Positions 8,528-8,729 of a DNA stretch of 8,729 bases are shown piece by piece (within the stretch, counting starts at the first letter, position 1; each line of letters begins with the position of its first letter). Made by a program: the position numbers and the translations under genes. A model generated the notes under the pieces. That model saw nothing but the letters and a program-made list of their open reading frames with translations. It ran no database searches and was not told the DNA's origin. This DNA is from Casimicrobiaceae bacterium. Lineage in GTDB: Bacteria; Pseudomonadota; Gammaproteobacteria; Burkholderiales; Casimicrobiaceae. Location: NCBI GenBank assembly GCA_955652025.1, contig CATPAO010000382.1, positions 1 to 8,729 on the forward strand. Reading direction: 5' to 3'.

Positions 8528-8534
8528 CGAGGCA

Positions 8535-8541
8535 TCCTTTT
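8535..8541 (-). promoter_or_regulatory. Ribosome binding site of pyrH
   Basis: The minus strand reads AAAAGGA here, 7 nt before the ATG at 8527. It is one of the two clear Shine-Dalgarno sequences in the window and it fixes the pyrH start, which matters because the protein has an N-terminal extension of about 20 residues over the family norm. Confidence 0.75.
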
Positions 8542-8554
8542 GGGTGGACCGGTA

Positions 8555-8729
8555 TTACGCCCTCGCCGCGGGCGCGAGCGGCGGCTTCGGCTTCGTCATC
8601 GCCGCGACCTCGCCCGCGAAATCGTCCTTCTTCTTCTCGATGCCTTCGCCGACGACGAACAGCACATAATCGTTGATCGTGGCGCCTTGCGATTTTGCGA
8701 ATTGTTCCACCGTCTGCTTGCCGTCGCGC
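8555..8729 (-). CDS. tsf: EF-Ts, translation elongation factor Ts (C-terminal fragment)
   Basis: The 3' end of a gene that enters from the right edge; 57 codons and a TAA stop at 8557-8555 are present. The translation begins [19 protein letters not shown] and continues [25 protein letters not shown], which matches the C-terminal module of EF-Ts (E. coli has [28 protein letters not shown]). EF-Ts is the guanine nucleotide exchange factor that reloads EF-Tu with GTP in the cytoplasm. The rpsB-tsf-pyrH-frr order is standard in bacteria and supports the call. The protein ends in a Pro/Ala/Lys tail ([13 protein letters not shown]) that runs about ten residues past the usual EVAAM end; no function is known to me. 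Because it is partial, the N-terminal EF-Tu-binding TDFV region cannot be seen. Confidence 0.95.
   Translation of the reverse strand, partial: RDGKQTVEQFAKSQGATINDYVLFVVGEGIEKKKDDFAGEVAAMTKPKPPLAPAARA

Overview
The window is an ordinary, highly conserved core-genome segment of a high-GC Gram-negative bacterium. Every gene lies on the minus strand, so the region reads from right to left. The protein sequences and gene order point to a betaproteobacterium: PyrH ends in [10 protein letters not shown], EF-Ts carries a [24 protein letters not shown] C-terminus, and the order is frr-uppS-cdsA-dxr-rseP (in E. coli it is frr-dxr-ispU-cdsA-rseP). No genus can be assigned from the sequence alone.

Layout in transcription order, right to left: the 3' end of tsf (8729-8555), pyrH (8527-7763), frr (7741-7184), uppS (7158-6358), cdsA (6331-5489), dxr (5492-4275), rseP (4278-2920), bamA (2942-621), ompH/skp (619-89), and the first 44 bases of lpxD (44-1). 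The two edge genes are cut by the window. The array is almost gap-free. The largest gaps are 44 nt (ompH-lpxD) and 21-27 nt (tsf-pyrH, pyrH-frr, frr-uppS, uppS-cdsA). cdsA/dxr and dxr/rseP share ATGA stop-start overlaps, rseP/bamA overlap by 23 nt, and bamA/ompH are separated by a single base. I see no rho-independent terminator and no convincing promoter, so the block is probably one long transcript, with possible internal promoters that I cannot recognise.

The genes link translation and growth to envelope building. EF-Ts (elongation) and Frr (ribosome recycling) serve translation, and PyrH makes UDP for RNA and for UDP-sugars. Dxr commits carbon to isoprenoids, UppS makes the C55 lipid carrier for peptidoglycan and O-antigen, and CdsA makes CDP-diacylglycerol for phospholipids. 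RseP is the intramembrane protease of the sigma-E envelope stress response. BamA and the Skp-like chaperone OmpH insert outer-membrane proteins, and LpxD acts in lipid A synthesis.

I looked for unexplained structure (mobile elements, CRISPR, RNA genes, phage or defence genes, anomalous composition) and found none. All long plus-strand open frames are antisense shadows of these genes. I do not see a novel system here; the findings are low-interest notes on start sites, overlaps and frame structure.
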